DNA of 64,000 bases from Cydia pomonella (taxonomy: Eukaryota > Arthropoda > Insecta > Lepidoptera > Tortricidae). Below the pieces are notes generated by a model. It was not told where the DNA came from. It saw only the letters and a list, made by a program, of their open reading frames with translations, and searched no databases. Below are positions 1 through 10,165 of this stretch, in pieces. Location of the stretch: contig NC_084704.1 of the NCBI RefSeq assembly GCF_033807575.1, positions 23,785,968 through 23,849,967 of the forward strand. The letters are read 5' to 3'. Each line of letters starts with the position of its first letter. The first letter of the stretch is position 1. A program made the position numbers and the translations under genes.

Positions 1-2035
1 TGTTGCTTTGTGTGTTTGACCACTATCCCGAGTGTAATAGGTAATGAAGTAAAGTTTACCTAATCAATGTAACCAGTGAATTATTAGGTTTGTTGCTTTC
101 GAACAAGTATAACACTAATTTATACCTAGCCCACCTGGGAGAAATACGTTCAAAATATAACAGGTAGTGGCAGGTTAAGTCTTAAGTTAACTTCAAGAGT
201 ACTAAATGCTAAATGCCCACGACTGCGCACTTAAGAGTAAAATGAGCAAACTTTTCTTTCCACTAAGTACCGTAATGCTCAACATGTTTGCGAATACCTC
301 CACATTCTATTTAAACCTGTGTTAGGTGACATAATCATAGTTATATTTACGTTGTTCGCTTTATATAACAAAGGATTAAAGTGTAAATATGTTAACCTAT
401 GTTTGTCGTCGGCTGTACACGCCATTATACACTTTAAAGACGATGGATAGAAGATCGATTTTTGAAGTGAAAACTTCTTTAGCGGCGCTGTGCACTTTTT
501 GTGATGGGGAAAAAAGTTAAACTCGCGTCAGGTGTCACGTGACCGTTAGATAGAAAATTCGTAAGACGAACACGTGACATCCATGATGATGTGCAAATTG
601 AATGTCATCGAAGCCTGGTTAGGTACTTTTTTAAAAATCGTATCTCATTCAAGTGTGACATTTTATTTTCTTCATAATCAAAGTGCTGTCATAACGGTTA
701 AAGAGGTTTAATCTTTGTTAATTGTGTTGTATTGTATCTTTGTGTTGTTGGGTGTCCATGATTGTAGATACTTAATGTTTTCCTTACCAAAAAGTTAAAT
801 AACAGAAAAGAAGCGTGATTGTTTTAGGTACTTAATATGATGGTGAACGATTCATCAACATTTACTGATTATGTAAGCTGTAATCCTGCTCAGGTCTCAT
901 GAATTACTCTGTATATGTTATATATTATCACTAAAATTCGCATTTCAAAATATCTTCCACACTTAAATTTATTTACGTAGGTATAATAGAGAATTATCTA
1001 TTTTATAAAACTGCTATTCAATTTCTCCAAAATATCAAAAATGCACAACGTTAATATTCAAGTTTTCACTTCTGCCGGCACTCTCGGAGTGCAACCCGTT
1101 GTTTTTTTAAATTCATTTTACCCATATTTTACCCATGGTTATTTTCTGTTTATTCCATGTTAAAATGTTTACTGAAGTGCATCTTATAACTTAACTCCTT
1201 TTGTGTTACTGCAAGTGCAAAATAAAAATCAAAGCTATTATTTAGGCAGGTATAGTGCATTATTGAAAAATACAATTTCATCTTTATTATTAAACACTCT
1301 CGTTTTTATTATTATGAGAAATAAATAAATGTTCTACAGCGTTAGAAACCTAGTAAGTACGTTGATCAGACGTTCAGTACTCAAATTTCAATAGCTAGAG
1401 CAAAGAAGGCTTCCTGTTAAGCCTTTTTGATGAAGTAGCTCTATTGAGTGCGCAGAGTTCATATTGAACGAGCTACTTAGGAGGTCATATATCTTCCCCA
1501 TTGGCGAGGTTCTTTGAGAGTTGCTAATTTGACACTTCCTGTCTATTCTCGAAGACAATAAATAACCTAACAGATAATTTCTAAGTAGGTATGTACGGTT
1601 TGAATCCCGACAGTAGTCCGTCCTTTGACTGTCCCCTGGCCAAAAGGTAAATTTGGTAAATTAAAATATAATGAGAATATAATTAGAGACCCGAGAAGCA
1701 CTTTAGGTCGGAATCCAATAAAGCTAGGGAATCATTACAAAATAGAGCGAGCGCGTCAATTAATTCAAAATACGAGTGTTTGTTTAAAATGATTACAATT
1801 TCGAAAATAATTTGTTTAAATAGTTACATGAGGCCAGAATTGACCCTAAATTATATAAGTACAATTTATATACTTATGTAAAATATGTAACACAAACATA
1901 GTGATTACCTATAGTAAGCACCCCTATGATGGGACTGGCACCGGTAATGGGATGGTGTAGACAAATCCTGTAAAATAATTATTTACCATCTGCTTTTAGA
2001 CACTGGCAACATTTTATCAAGAGCAAAACAAATAA
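1..2035. other. AT-rich DNA without recognisable features
   Basis: No reading frame of useful length and no repeat I recognise. The stretch is AT-rich, with scattered short homopolymers and no clear tandem array. It probably represents old intergenic or intronic sequence. Confidence 0.5.
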
Positions 2036-2134
2036 ACAAGAGCAAAAGTAGAGCTGCTTAAGTTTAATTTTACTTTGATATTTGTTAGTTTGAAAATTAA
2101 TGCCGCCATACATCCCATGACTGCAGCAAGAAAA
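2036..2134. repeat. Repeat duplicated with its SINE (copy 1)
   Basis: About 100 bp here are nearly identical to 4494-4592, including the stretch around GAGCAAAAGTAGAGCTGC and the CCGCCATACATCCCATGACT block. In both places it abuts the tail of a SINE. It is not part of the SINE, because the third SINE copy at 3261 lacks it. Either the SINE sits inside another repeat, or the block was duplicated after SINE insertion. Confidence 0.8.
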
Positions 2135-2401
2135 CATAAATAAATAAATAAACATTATAGGATATTATTACACAAATTGACTAAGTCCCACAGTGAAATA
2201 AGGCTTGTTTTGAGGGTACTTAGACAACGATATATACAATGTACGCATATTTATAAATACTTAAATACATAGAAAACACCCATAACTCAGGAATAAATAT
2301 CCATGCTCATCACACTAATAAATGCCCTTACCAGGATTTGAATCCGGGACCATGGGCTTCATAGGCAGGGTCACTACCCACTAGGCCAGATCGGTCGTCA
2401 A
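2135..2401 (-). mobile_element. tRNA-derived SINE, copy 1, near full length
   Basis: On the minus strand this starts with a tRNA-like head: an A-box-like TGGCCTAGTGG, then a B-box-like GGATTCAAATCC. An AT-rich body follows, ending in an (AAATA)n tail at 2135-2153. The order and sequence match a common lepidopteran SINE of the Helicoverpa HaSE type; the exact family name is from memory. It is transcribed by RNA polymerase III and needs a LINE to move. It shares a small diagnostic deletion in the body (CACAGTGAAATAAGG) with the copy at 4593. Confidence 0.85.
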
Positions 2402-2668
2402 AACAATATAACCAACAATAAACATAGTTTTTATTTGTTAATAAATATTGAAACCAATAGGGTTCTGTCCATTTTCAAATCTTTGGGCAGAATTGTATCC
2501 CAATAAATCTTATGGATTATAAGAACATGTTAAACTACCTTTAGTGGACCTCTTATGAGCATATTTTTGTAAATATTGAATTTAAAATATCTTTTAATAC
2601 ACGTCATGTGACCCAAGTCTATACGACATTAAAGATTCTGATTACATCACAACTTTCGGTTTGACACT

Positions 2669-2797
2669 GGGCTATAACCGCGAAAATCGAAGTTCGTCAA
2701 TTGCAGGCATTTTTCTCTGTCACTCTAATTACGTCTTAGTAAGAGTAAAAGAGAAAGATTACCGCAATATGCGATTTTCGGTTTTCGCGATAGGCCC
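2669..2797. mobile_element. Fold-back MITE
   Basis: The left end (GGGCTATAACCGCGAAAATC) is an imperfect inverted repeat of the right end (reverse complement GGGCCTATCGCGAAAACC). The centre is about 80 bp and has no coding capacity. This sequence resembles a widespread lepidopteran MITE with CGCGAAAA ends. Its transposase superfamily is not identifiable here. It directly abuts another fold-back at 2799. Confidence 0.65.
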
Positions 2798-2798
2798 T

Positions 2799-3038
2799 CC
2801 GTTGTCTGTTCTCAGTACAAAATTTAATACTCAAGCCGTAGCCATTTTGGTGGTGGGCAATTAGTTGAAGCTTCGATATCTTCACTGAAAATTAACATCA
2901 TAGAAATGCTAATGGATAGTGAACACTTTATGATATAATATTTTATTAGTTGGTTAAAAACCCACACATACACAGCTTGCCCACCACCTAAATGGCTACG
3001 GCTTGAGTATCAATTTTTGTACTGAGAACAGACAACGG
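2799..3038. repeat. Fold-back repeat with 62-bp arms
   Basis: The left arm at 2799-2860 and right arm at 2977-3038 are inverted copies with only a few mismatches. Both contain CCGTTGTCTGTTCTCAGTAC and TACTCAAGCCGTAGCCATTT. They enclose about 116 bp of AT-rich sequence without coding potential. Likely a MITE or a DNA-transposon remnant. Confidence 0.75.
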
Positions 3039-3260
3039 GGGGCCTTGGTGTTACGTGTGTATGTACATAGTTATGTGTCAAACCGTAAACTATGACATCA
3101 CACAATTTTCAAAGAGCGTTTTGGGCGCTTCAAAAAATTGGAAACAACCCTATTATAACAACTTTCATTAAATAAATAGAAAACATAAAAGACGTCTAGA
3201 ACATTCAACTTTTAACCAATTAAGCGTTTTTGGTTTGTGTGTATGGAAACTCTTGAAGAC

Positions 3261-3536
3261 AATAAATAAATATAAATAAATAAATATTATAGGACATTAT
3301 TACACAAATTGACTAAGTCCCACAGTAAGCACAATAAGGCTTATGTTGAGGGTACTTAGACAACGATATATATAATATATAAATATTTATAAATACTTAA
3401 ATACATAGAAAACACCCATGACTCAGGAACAAATATCCATGCTCATCACACGAATAAATGCCGTTACAAGGATTTGAACCCGGGACCATCGGCTTCATAG
3501 GCAGGGTCACTATCCACGAGGCCAGACCGGTCGTCA
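3261..3536 (-). mobile_element. tRNA-derived SINE, copy 2, full length
   Basis: Same family as 2135-2401, with an intact tRNA-like head (B box GGGTTCAAATCC on the minus strand), the full body and an (AAATA)n tail at 3261-3285. It keeps the body segment CACAGTAAGCACAATAAGG that copies 1 and 3 have lost, so it is an independent insertion. The reading frames over it are products of the repeat and not genes. Confidence 0.88.
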
Positions 3537-3859
3537 ATAATAGGAAACAGTATATTAAATGCTGCATTTACATACGGTTCGAGACGCGGGCGATTGACGA
3601 GGCGAATAGTGAACGTGAATATAGGCATAGGCATGCAATAAAAACGGACATCTCGCTTCATCGTTTACCTCGCCCCACGCACGCATACGAGTATATATAA
3701 CTGTATAATGAATTCATACTTTGTGTTAAATAGAAAAAAAGAACCTCGACTCAACTGGTACAAAGAAGTACCTAGCGGTCTTTCTGGTGCATATATATAA
3801 AAAAAAAAACTAAATTACCACCATATTAGCATTTAACCTTAGAATGTTTTTACATTGTC

Positions 3860-4030
3860 CCATCCGATATCAGATATCGGATAAAAGTAAAAAGTATAAC
3901 ACATCTTTTATTTAAGAAATATACATGGCAGAAATAAAACATTAACCCAAAAATTCAGGCCACATGGCTCACTCTAACATCTGTCTTTCCCATAGGTGAT
4001 AGCCACCACCCGACATCAGATATCGGATGG
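3860..4030. mobile_element. Possible MITE with GATATCGGAT ends
   Basis: CCATCCGATATC at 3860-3871 is repeated in inverted form as GATATCGGATGG near 4019-4030. The left end also contains a perfect 21-bp palindrome at 3862-3882. The 150 bp between are non-coding. Further CCGATA-type pieces follow to about 4255, suggesting a larger decayed repeat. Confidence 0.45.
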
Positions 4031-4493
4031 CACTTCCGATAATTTCGAGTATATCGGACCCAGTTAGCTATTGGACCGATAATTGTTGCAAGTACACCCC
4101 GCAGCCCGACATCGTGTATATAGAATCCTACAATCTATATAAATATGATCAGACAATGTTCACAGAATACGTTCTTAGTCATATTATGTTCAAGTTCAAC
4201 ATTCCGTTTTGCTATCGTTGGTACTCATAATCGGTTTTTCCTGTCCGATATTTGTAACTAGTGGTATACGACATTCGTAAATTATAATGTTCAGCATTTA
4301 GCAAATTGCCTAGAAGCATTGCAAGCTAACAATCCAAAATATTTGCAGTGGTGTTTTGTAAATTAGGATTAGTATTGGCTCCGTACTAAGAAGCTGTATT
4401 TCTAACCACAGAATTGACTTTACTAGCACTGTTAATTAATTGAAACAATGCAATGTTAGACTAAAATAGCCTCTCTGGCTTTCCGCTATTGCA
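4031..4493. other. No recognisable gene
   Basis: AT-rich sequence with scattered CCGATAT words related to the preceding element. A 67-codon open stretch at 4027-4230 has no recognisable similarity and is probably chance. Confidence 0.4.
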
Positions 4494-4592
4494 AACAAGA
4501 GCAAAAGTAGAGCTGCTTAAGTTTAATTTTTCATTGATATTTGTTAGTTTGAAAATTAAGGCCGCCATACATCCCATGACTGCAGCAAGAAA
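4494..4592. repeat. Repeat duplicated with its SINE (copy 2)
   Basis: Near-identical to 2036-2134 (see that entry). It lies directly next to the tail of the truncated SINE at 4593. Confidence 0.8.
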
Positions 4593-4749
4593 ACATAAAT
4601 AAATAAATAAACATTATAGGATATTATTACAAAAATTGACTAATTCCCACAGTGAAATAAGGCTTGTGTTGAGGGTACTTAGACAACGATATATACAATA
4701 TATACATATTTATAAATACTTAAATACATAGAAAACACCCATGACGCAG
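4593..4749 (-). mobile_element. tRNA-derived SINE, copy 3, head missing
   Basis: Body and (AAATA)n tail match the copy at 2135-2401 very closely, including its diagnostic deletion. The match stops at about 4749, so the tRNA-like head is absent. The sequence at the break is a LINE endonuclease fragment in the same orientation. The join could come from deletion, or from template switching during reverse transcription. Confidence 0.8.
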
Positions 4750-4759
4750 CTCCCTTTCA

Positions 4760-5372
4760 CCCCATATTATACCCCTCAGATTATCATTTTCCAGATTTCC
4801 AATTTGAGATTGAATATTCCCAAAGGGAAGTGATCTGACCAAAATACGTCATAGTGTACCTTAACGTCAGTAACCGTTAGTCTGGCCGCATTTGTAGTTA
4901 CACAGTGGTCGAGCCACCTCGCACACCCGTGACTATCGCTGACATAAGTATACGAGTCCGCCGGCAAGAGTTCAGAGTCCACTATGCATAGTTGTTGTTC
5001 AACACAGAAATTGCTCAGTTCATTATAGAAGGGCATACCAGGGTGCGCATTAAAATCACCCAACAAATATATCAGATCCACTTGTTCACTATCTATAATC
5101 GCACATATTTCTCCTAAACATTCCGTAAACTCTACAAGGTTCGCATGTTCATCAGGCGACATGTAAACTAAGAAAATTATCATAGATCGGTCAATCATAG
5201 GCCCATGAGGGCGGCCACGTAGAACTCCTGCCGATAAATCAACAGCTGTGGTGCCGCATTACCCAAAACCAGCGTCAGCAGTTCCCAGTAGCGGTATATC
5301 ATGCTATAGCAACCATGTCTCAGAAAGTGCGATGATATGACACTTAACTTAGTATTTCAAAGCTTTGTGGTA
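4760..5372 (-). pseudogene. LINE APE-type endonuclease relic
   Basis: A minus-strand frame at 4776-5198 encodes about 140 residues of an apurinic-endonuclease-like domain of a non-LTR retrotransposon, the enzyme that nicks target DNA. Visible signatures in order are GDFNAHP, SYTYVSD, WLDH and SDHFPL. The N-terminal part continues upstream on the minus strand to about 5372, with a SETWLL motif (the catalytic glutamate region), but is broken by a stop and a frame change. The family looks like the L2/CR1/Daphne group. No reverse transcriptase follows; the fragment runs into a SINE body at 4749. It is inactive. Confidence 0.8.
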
Positions 5373-5519
5373 TCGCTTGGAGAGATGTCCGCTTAATACT
5401 AAAGTAACGCACGTATTTCGCTTCTGTTGAATAATTTCCACTAGTTTAATGAAACTAGGCAACAAATAAAATGATTTTATGAAATCATATTTCTTGATTA
5501 GTGTTTTTAAATAGTCACA

Positions 5520-5672
5520 CTACTACCTATTATATACAAATTATAAACTGTAATAGATATCATACACTAAAGAAAAAGTGACCCAGTCTACCGGTGGCCG
5601 AGGCGGGAATCGAACCCGCGTCTTGAATTTACGCGGCTAATGTCCTAACCGCTAGACCCACTCGGTCACGGC
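5520..5672 (-). mobile_element. tRNA-derived SINE, second family
   Basis: On the minus strand 5669-5592 resembles a whole tRNA. The acceptor arms GTGACCG and CGGCCAC pair at six of seven positions, there is a D-arm GTCTAGCGGTTAGGACAT, and a perfect B box GGTTCGATTCCC. The D arm has an extra base compared with a functional tRNA, and about 70 bp of extra body follow (CTGGGTCACTTTTTC...). That points to a SINE and not a host tRNA gene. Similar units are dispersed in lepidopteran genomes, as I recall. Confidence 0.7.
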
Positions 5673-6037
5673 GGTACCAGTCCCAAATTATCTGGTATAT
5701 GCTATCTTTGAAAGACTAGATGCCTTGACGAAGTTTAAGGGTGAGCAGTGTGTGCTTGCACCTCCTATACGAATCCTTTATAGTTAGGGAGGCGAGGTAG
5801 CTAAATGGCGTAATTCAACGGCGCCGTCGAGACCTATCAAAATCGAAAGATAAAATAATTTCGAAAAGAAAAGCTCTTATGGTAAAAACCATTTTAGCGG
5901 TGGGTTTGGCGTGTACGGTTTTTCAAAAATGTTAAAAAAACCAGTTACTTGGGCATTCTCGAGCGCGTCAGATATTCATACTACGTATGCCCCAAGTGCC
6001 TCTGATAACAACGGTATACTAATCTGCCGGTTTGGTT

Positions 6038-6057
6038 GGGGGGGGGGGGGGGGGGGG
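6038..6057 (+). repeat. Run of 20 guanines
   Basis: An uninterrupted G homopolymer of 20 bases within the left motif array. It could form a G-quadruplex, but its length in an assembly is unreliable. Confidence 0.9.
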
Positions 6058-6255
6058 TAGGAAAATAAAGTAGTCAAAAATGCAAAAAAAAAAAATTTAC
6101 TCGAGCGCGTCAGATTTTCGGAAGGGGTGTTAAGTAGGCCCTTTAAAAAAACTGACGATTTCGGCGTGACGATAAGTTACGATGAATTTTTGAAAATGCA
6201 AAAAAAGAAAGTTTTTTTGAAATACTCGAGCGCGTCAGATTTTCATAGGGGAGGT

Positions 6256-7085
6256 TTATCTCGGTATCCTGAACGCATATTTTCTTAATCTAACAAAAAT
6301 GTTGGTGGGTTCTCTTAATCTGACCGAAAAAGGTTTTTTGGTTTCTTTTTTTTCCTTTCTTTCTCCTTGATAAAACGGGGATTTTAAGAATGACAATAAA
6401 GCGATAGATGCAACCAACGTAAATGTAGATGAAATGTAGATGTAATGTTGTTTGGATATCACAACGATCGACCCTACATCAGCGAGCGCTTTTTGAAAGA
6501 TCTCAGATTTTTTCAAAATATCAAAAGGTCTCTTGTTGCCTCGTTTATACAATGCTGGATTAAAATCGCATCCTGTTAAAGCGTGGAAAGCAGGCAGTGC
6601 GCGTGAAAGCATTGAGCCTAACTGAACTGACAGTGCCGAACATCTATATAGCGACGTGCATTACCGACTCCGAGATCCATCCACACTCTAACCGATTCGT
6701 TCAAATGCTCCACATTTGCCAACACAATGACCAGAATATCTGTGTCTGATGTTCGAATGATTGTTGTAGAACCTTGTGGCAATTGACAGGCAAGGAAAAC
6801 TGTCTTCGTGCCGGCTTCTTCGTGACTTGAGCATAAGAGCTTATCATCGATTGTTCTCTGCACTATTCCATCGACGACTTTGAAGACGTAGCACAAGTCG
6901 TGGTTCAAATAGATTGTTTTGTTGCGAATAATAACGGCCATCTCTTGACTATTCCAATGATCAATGAAAAACTTGACTAGAGCTTATTTGAACTTGATAT
7001 TTTTCAAGTCCTTCGCAAAGTCTACTAATCGGATTTGCTGAGGACCGCTGATGTGGTAGTCCTTATCGTCATTCATTCGTATTCG
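6256..7085 (-). pseudogene. Transposon-associated protein relic (TSDTDILV / HALTGCD family)
   Basis: Two minus-strand frames, 6941-6618 and 6612-6256, belong to one broken gene. The first carries HEEAGTKTVFLACQLP and TSDTDILVIVL; the second carries FHALTGCDFNP followed by KRGNKRPF. These words recur in multi-copy uncharacterised arthropod proteins. The acidic spacing (SDTD...GCD) is reminiscent of PIN/FEN-like nuclease folds, which is inference only. Reading continues upstream to about 7085 (GPQQIRLVDF) through a stop near 6994, and a frame change near 6620 separates the halves. The C-terminus becomes low-complexity after about residue 50 of the second half. It lies between the two CTCGAG motif arrays. 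Confidence 0.55.
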
Positions 7086-7873
7086 TTTTCATTTATTCGT
7101 ATTCGAAAATTTTCAAGAAGCTTTAGAAAAAAAAAAATTTGACGTATATAGTCACATAGTCACATAATTTAATCATCGTTATTTCATATCAATTTTTTTT
7201 AACACCCTGTTTTCGAGATATACTCAAAAAACCGGGAGTTTGAGTTTTAATGATGCTTCAAGTCAAAAAGTTTTAACTTTGGACAAAAATGTAAAGAGAC
7301 CTTTTTTGTGTTAAATAAAATTACCTTTTTTGTTTATTTAAACTTTTTTTTTGTAAAATGTATCGTTCGCGACTTATATGCCGCAACGCGTTTTTCGGAA
7401 GATGAAATGGCTCCTCCACACTTCCGGTCATGCGGAAACCGGCAGATTTTGTATTTTTAGTAAGTTTTAGATTATATTCTTCAATATAAAAAAAATAAAA
7501 ATCGCGCTCGAGAATGCCGGATTAACGTTTTTTTTTACAAGTTCGCGACCCTATAACTCGGCGGCGTCAAGGACTTATCGTCAGATTAGTTAAATTTAGT
7601 CTTAAAACACTAAAATCAACCCCCAATATCTTAATCTGACGCGCTCGAGTATTTCAGACTATCGATTTTTTTTTACTAATCTGATCGTCTATCCTAGGCG
7701 CGCGTCACTACATATAGAGCTAAATACTTTACAAGGTTGTTCTATTAGGTCTAAGGTATCTCTCATATCTTAAACTGCCACGCTCGAGTATTACCGAAAA
7801 TTCCCCTATTCGCCGCCCTAACTATTACTGGATTACGATATAGCGAGAGAGAATGGCGCTGCCATTTTTTTTA

Positions 7874-8010
7874 TATTTTCAAGTTTGTATTAAGTACTGT
7901 ATTAGTTTTGGTTAGTTTTTTATATATTAGTTTTTTTATATATTTTTTATATTTTCAAGTTTGTATTAAGTACTGTATTAGTTTTGGTTAGTTTTTTTTT
8001 TGATATTAGA
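7874..8010. repeat. Two-copy tandem repeat, period about 76 bp
   Basis: The block TATTTTCAAGTTTGTATTAA and its continuation through TAGTTTTGGTTAG occurs at 7874 and again at 7950, separated by an AT-rich spacer. The copies are nearly identical, so the duplication is recent. Confidence 0.8.
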
Positions 8011-8394
8011 TATGTAGTGCAACAGGGTTAAGCCATGCATTTTTGTACATCTTATACTAATTTTGTGGAATGCTATTGTTACTCGTAATATTATTTACAA
8101 TTATCAGATTTCCAGTAGAGCAAGAGATTACAAGCTTCTGCCTGCGACTTCATCGTTTAGTGGTAGACATAACCTATTAAATGTAATTATTATTGTAATT
8201 AAACTATTTGCATGCCATTTCTCGCCAATGTAAAATATTATATAAATATTTATGTAGAATGTTACGTAAATATTTATTTTAGGTGTAAAAAAATTAATGT
8301 TGCATGCCATTTGTGGCTAATGTATTGCTACTTAACAATAAGTAACGCAGGGCAGCTTGTGGCGAGCTGTTGGGGACTAACGATCCCACGGACC

Positions 8395-8900
8395 TGAGTA
8401 CTCCTGAGAGTCGGTCAGGGTCTCCGTCTCCGGCGTGTCTTCGTCGGTCGGAGTGGACCCCAAGGAGACCCGCATGACTCTCAGCTCTGGCTTGCCTTCA
8501 TTAGCTGTCCAGAAAGGAGTCTTTAGAGCTAATTGCTCCAGGGGTGTAAGTGAAATATTGCATAAGACGCGAGTTGGCACAGTAGCTGTTATCAGCCACT
8601 GGGTAGAAAGCGGCATACACCTCTCGAACACACCTGAGCTGCTCACATTGGTGTTGCTCCTGGTCATCTTCTTGTAATGGTGGGTGCCCGGAGGTCTTTG
8701 TCCTCCCAAACTTCAATCCATAGCACGGTTATACTGTTCACTTTTTCTCCCAATGCCTGCTGCGACCGGTTCATGGGTGTCTATTGTTGCGCCTGTGAGC
8801 GGGTTCCAGCAGGTGTTGGATCTATATCCCCATGCAAGCCTATCAAAAGACGGGGATTTATAGGCCCGTGAAATCCAAAAAGGTATCTGCCATGTCATGT
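8395..8900. repeat. Dispersed repeat, copy 1 (inverted partner at 57.6-58.1 kb)
   Basis: Several blocks are shared with 57600-58095 in the opposite orientation: CTCTCAGCTCTGGCTTGCCT, the GTTATCAGCCACTGGGTAGA block, CTCCTGGTC and the GGGTTC(C/T)AGC(A/T)GGTGT block. The order is conserved over about 450 bp. Open frames of 60-110 codons on both strands here have no recognisable product. The partner copy ends in an (AAATA)n tail, so a LINE or SINE 3' end is likely. Confidence 0.75.
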
Positions 8901-8963
8901 ATTACCATATTTATCGTGATAAAGTATCTCATTACTTTTTAAGTTCCTAAAAAAGGTAACGCA

Positions 8964-9527
8964 GTGGAATGTGGAAACTATCAAACGATTAGTCTGCTGC
9001 CACATGCTTCGAAAATTTTTCTAAAAATCATACAGAACAGGCTTTACCCTAAAGTAGAAGGAAACCTTAGCGACGATCAGTTTGGATTCAGGAAAAACAT
9101 AGGAACTCGAGAAGCCATATTAGCTTTACGTAATATTATCGAAAGACGCCTTGACCTTAACAGAAGCACGTACATCAGCTTCATAGATCTAGAGAAGGCA
9201 TTCGACAATAACGAATGGAACCAACTCTTTGACCTCCTGAAACGCAAACACATAGATTGGAAGGACAGGAGAATAATTGTAGAACTGTACAAAAACCAAC
9301 TGACAGAAGTGACAATAGATGATGTAACTAAAACTGCAAGTATAAAGAAGGAAGTAAGACAAGGTTGCACCCTATCGCCATTGCTGTTCAACCTATATAT
9401 AGAGGAAGCTATGCATGAAATCAAAGAGTGCGCTAAAGGAATAAGTTTCAATGGAACAACTATGCACGGGATCAGATTTGCTGATGACATTGCTCTCATG
9501 GCAGACACAGAAGAGGTAATAAAATAA
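8964..9527 (+). pseudogene. LINE reverse transcriptase, N-terminal half
   Basis: Residues 1-187 carry reverse transcriptase signatures in order: NYQTISLL, DQFGFRKNIGTREAI, the first catalytic region FIDLEKAFD, QGCTLSPLLFNLY, and the catalytic box FADD at 9477-9488. The enzyme copies element RNA into a nicked target site. The frame ends at TAA right after the palm. The expected motif and linker after the FADD box are missing, and the sequence resumes with VLVTSKTNS in another frame, so a small deletion has occurred. The family is L1/RTE-like; I cannot fix the clade. Confidence 0.85.
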
Positions 9528-9641
9528 AGGTTCTAGTGACAAGCAAAACCAATTCTCCCAGGGTAAACATCGCTGTCAACTCAGAAAGACTGCAACAAGT
9601 AAACACATTTACCTATCTAGAAAGAAAGAAATAGGATAACA

Positions 9642-9998
9642 ATGGAAAAGAATGCTTTTACTTCAAATAGACAGATTTACAACAGCAAATCCCACATAAA
9701 CATAAGGACAAACTTAATCAAAACCTATATTTGGAGAATCGTCCTCTACGGTTGTGAAAGTTGGAACATCACAACACAAGACCGCCGTCGTCTAGAAGCA
9801 TTCGAAATGTGGTGTTGGCGAATGATGCTTAAAATCAGCTGGGCAGAAAAGTGCACCAACCTTGAAGTTCTAGAGAAGGCAAAGGAGAAGAGACAAATAA
9901 TGCACGTCATTGAAAAACATAGAACTAAATGTATAGGCCACATACTTCGACACGAAGGGTTAAATAAAATCATACTGGAGGGCAAAATTGCGAAATAA
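9642..9998 (+). pseudogene. LINE reverse transcriptase, C-terminal part
   Basis: This continues the element at 8964 with the thumb and C-terminal region: LIKTYIWRIVLYGCESW, then CIGHILRHEG. After a stop at about 9996 the same frame continues with RGRGRPRISY and ends near NMLQRQRARPS at about 10140, followed by the tandem tail. At least two stops or frame changes separate it from the first half, so no active protein is made. Confidence 0.8.
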
Positions 9999-10165
9999 AG
10001 AGGAAGAGGAAGACCCAGAATATCATACATGACACAGATTAAAGAATGGAGCTGTAGTCACTCATATCAAGAAGTAAAAACGAAGGCCCAGAATAGGCTG
10101 GAATGGAACATGCTGCAACGACAGAGGGCCAGGCCCTCTTAATATTGATTGATTGATGATTGACT

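Larger units (their letters stand above)
5940..7800 (-). mobile_element. Decayed DNA-transposon-like element with inverted motif arrays
   Basis: Three + strand copies of CTCGAGCGCGTCAGAT lie at 5958-5973, 6100-6115 and 6225-6240. Three inverted copies, two of them partial, lie at 7504-7512 (preceded by the same GCATT context), 7634-7649 and 7774-7788. Spacing is regular, about 125-142 bp on each side. A broken minus-strand gene lies between the arrays. Arrays of inverted subterminal motifs commonly serve as transposase-binding sites, so I read this as one element. True ends and target duplication are not visible. A diverged copy of the motif also occurs at 14064-14079. Confidence 0.6.
8950..10165 (+). 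mobile_element. 5'-truncated LINE with reverse transcriptase
   Basis: A non-LTR retrotransposon fragment that begins inside the reverse transcriptase and keeps its 3' end. The coding part is broken into two stretches (8964-9527 and 9642-9998). It finishes with (ATTG)n-like repeats at about 10147-10165, typical of LINEs that end in short tandem tails. There is no endonuclease domain. It lies on the same strand as the LINE at 10.9 kb, but is a different family. Confidence 0.8.

Noticed and set aside
3458..3700. 80-codon open frame and its antisense partner
   Set aside because: Both lie largely on the tRNA-like head of the SINE at 3261-3536.
5592..5669. Possible host tRNA gene
   Set aside because: The cloverleaf is close, but the D arm has an extra base, one acceptor pair fails, and SINE body sequence follows directly.
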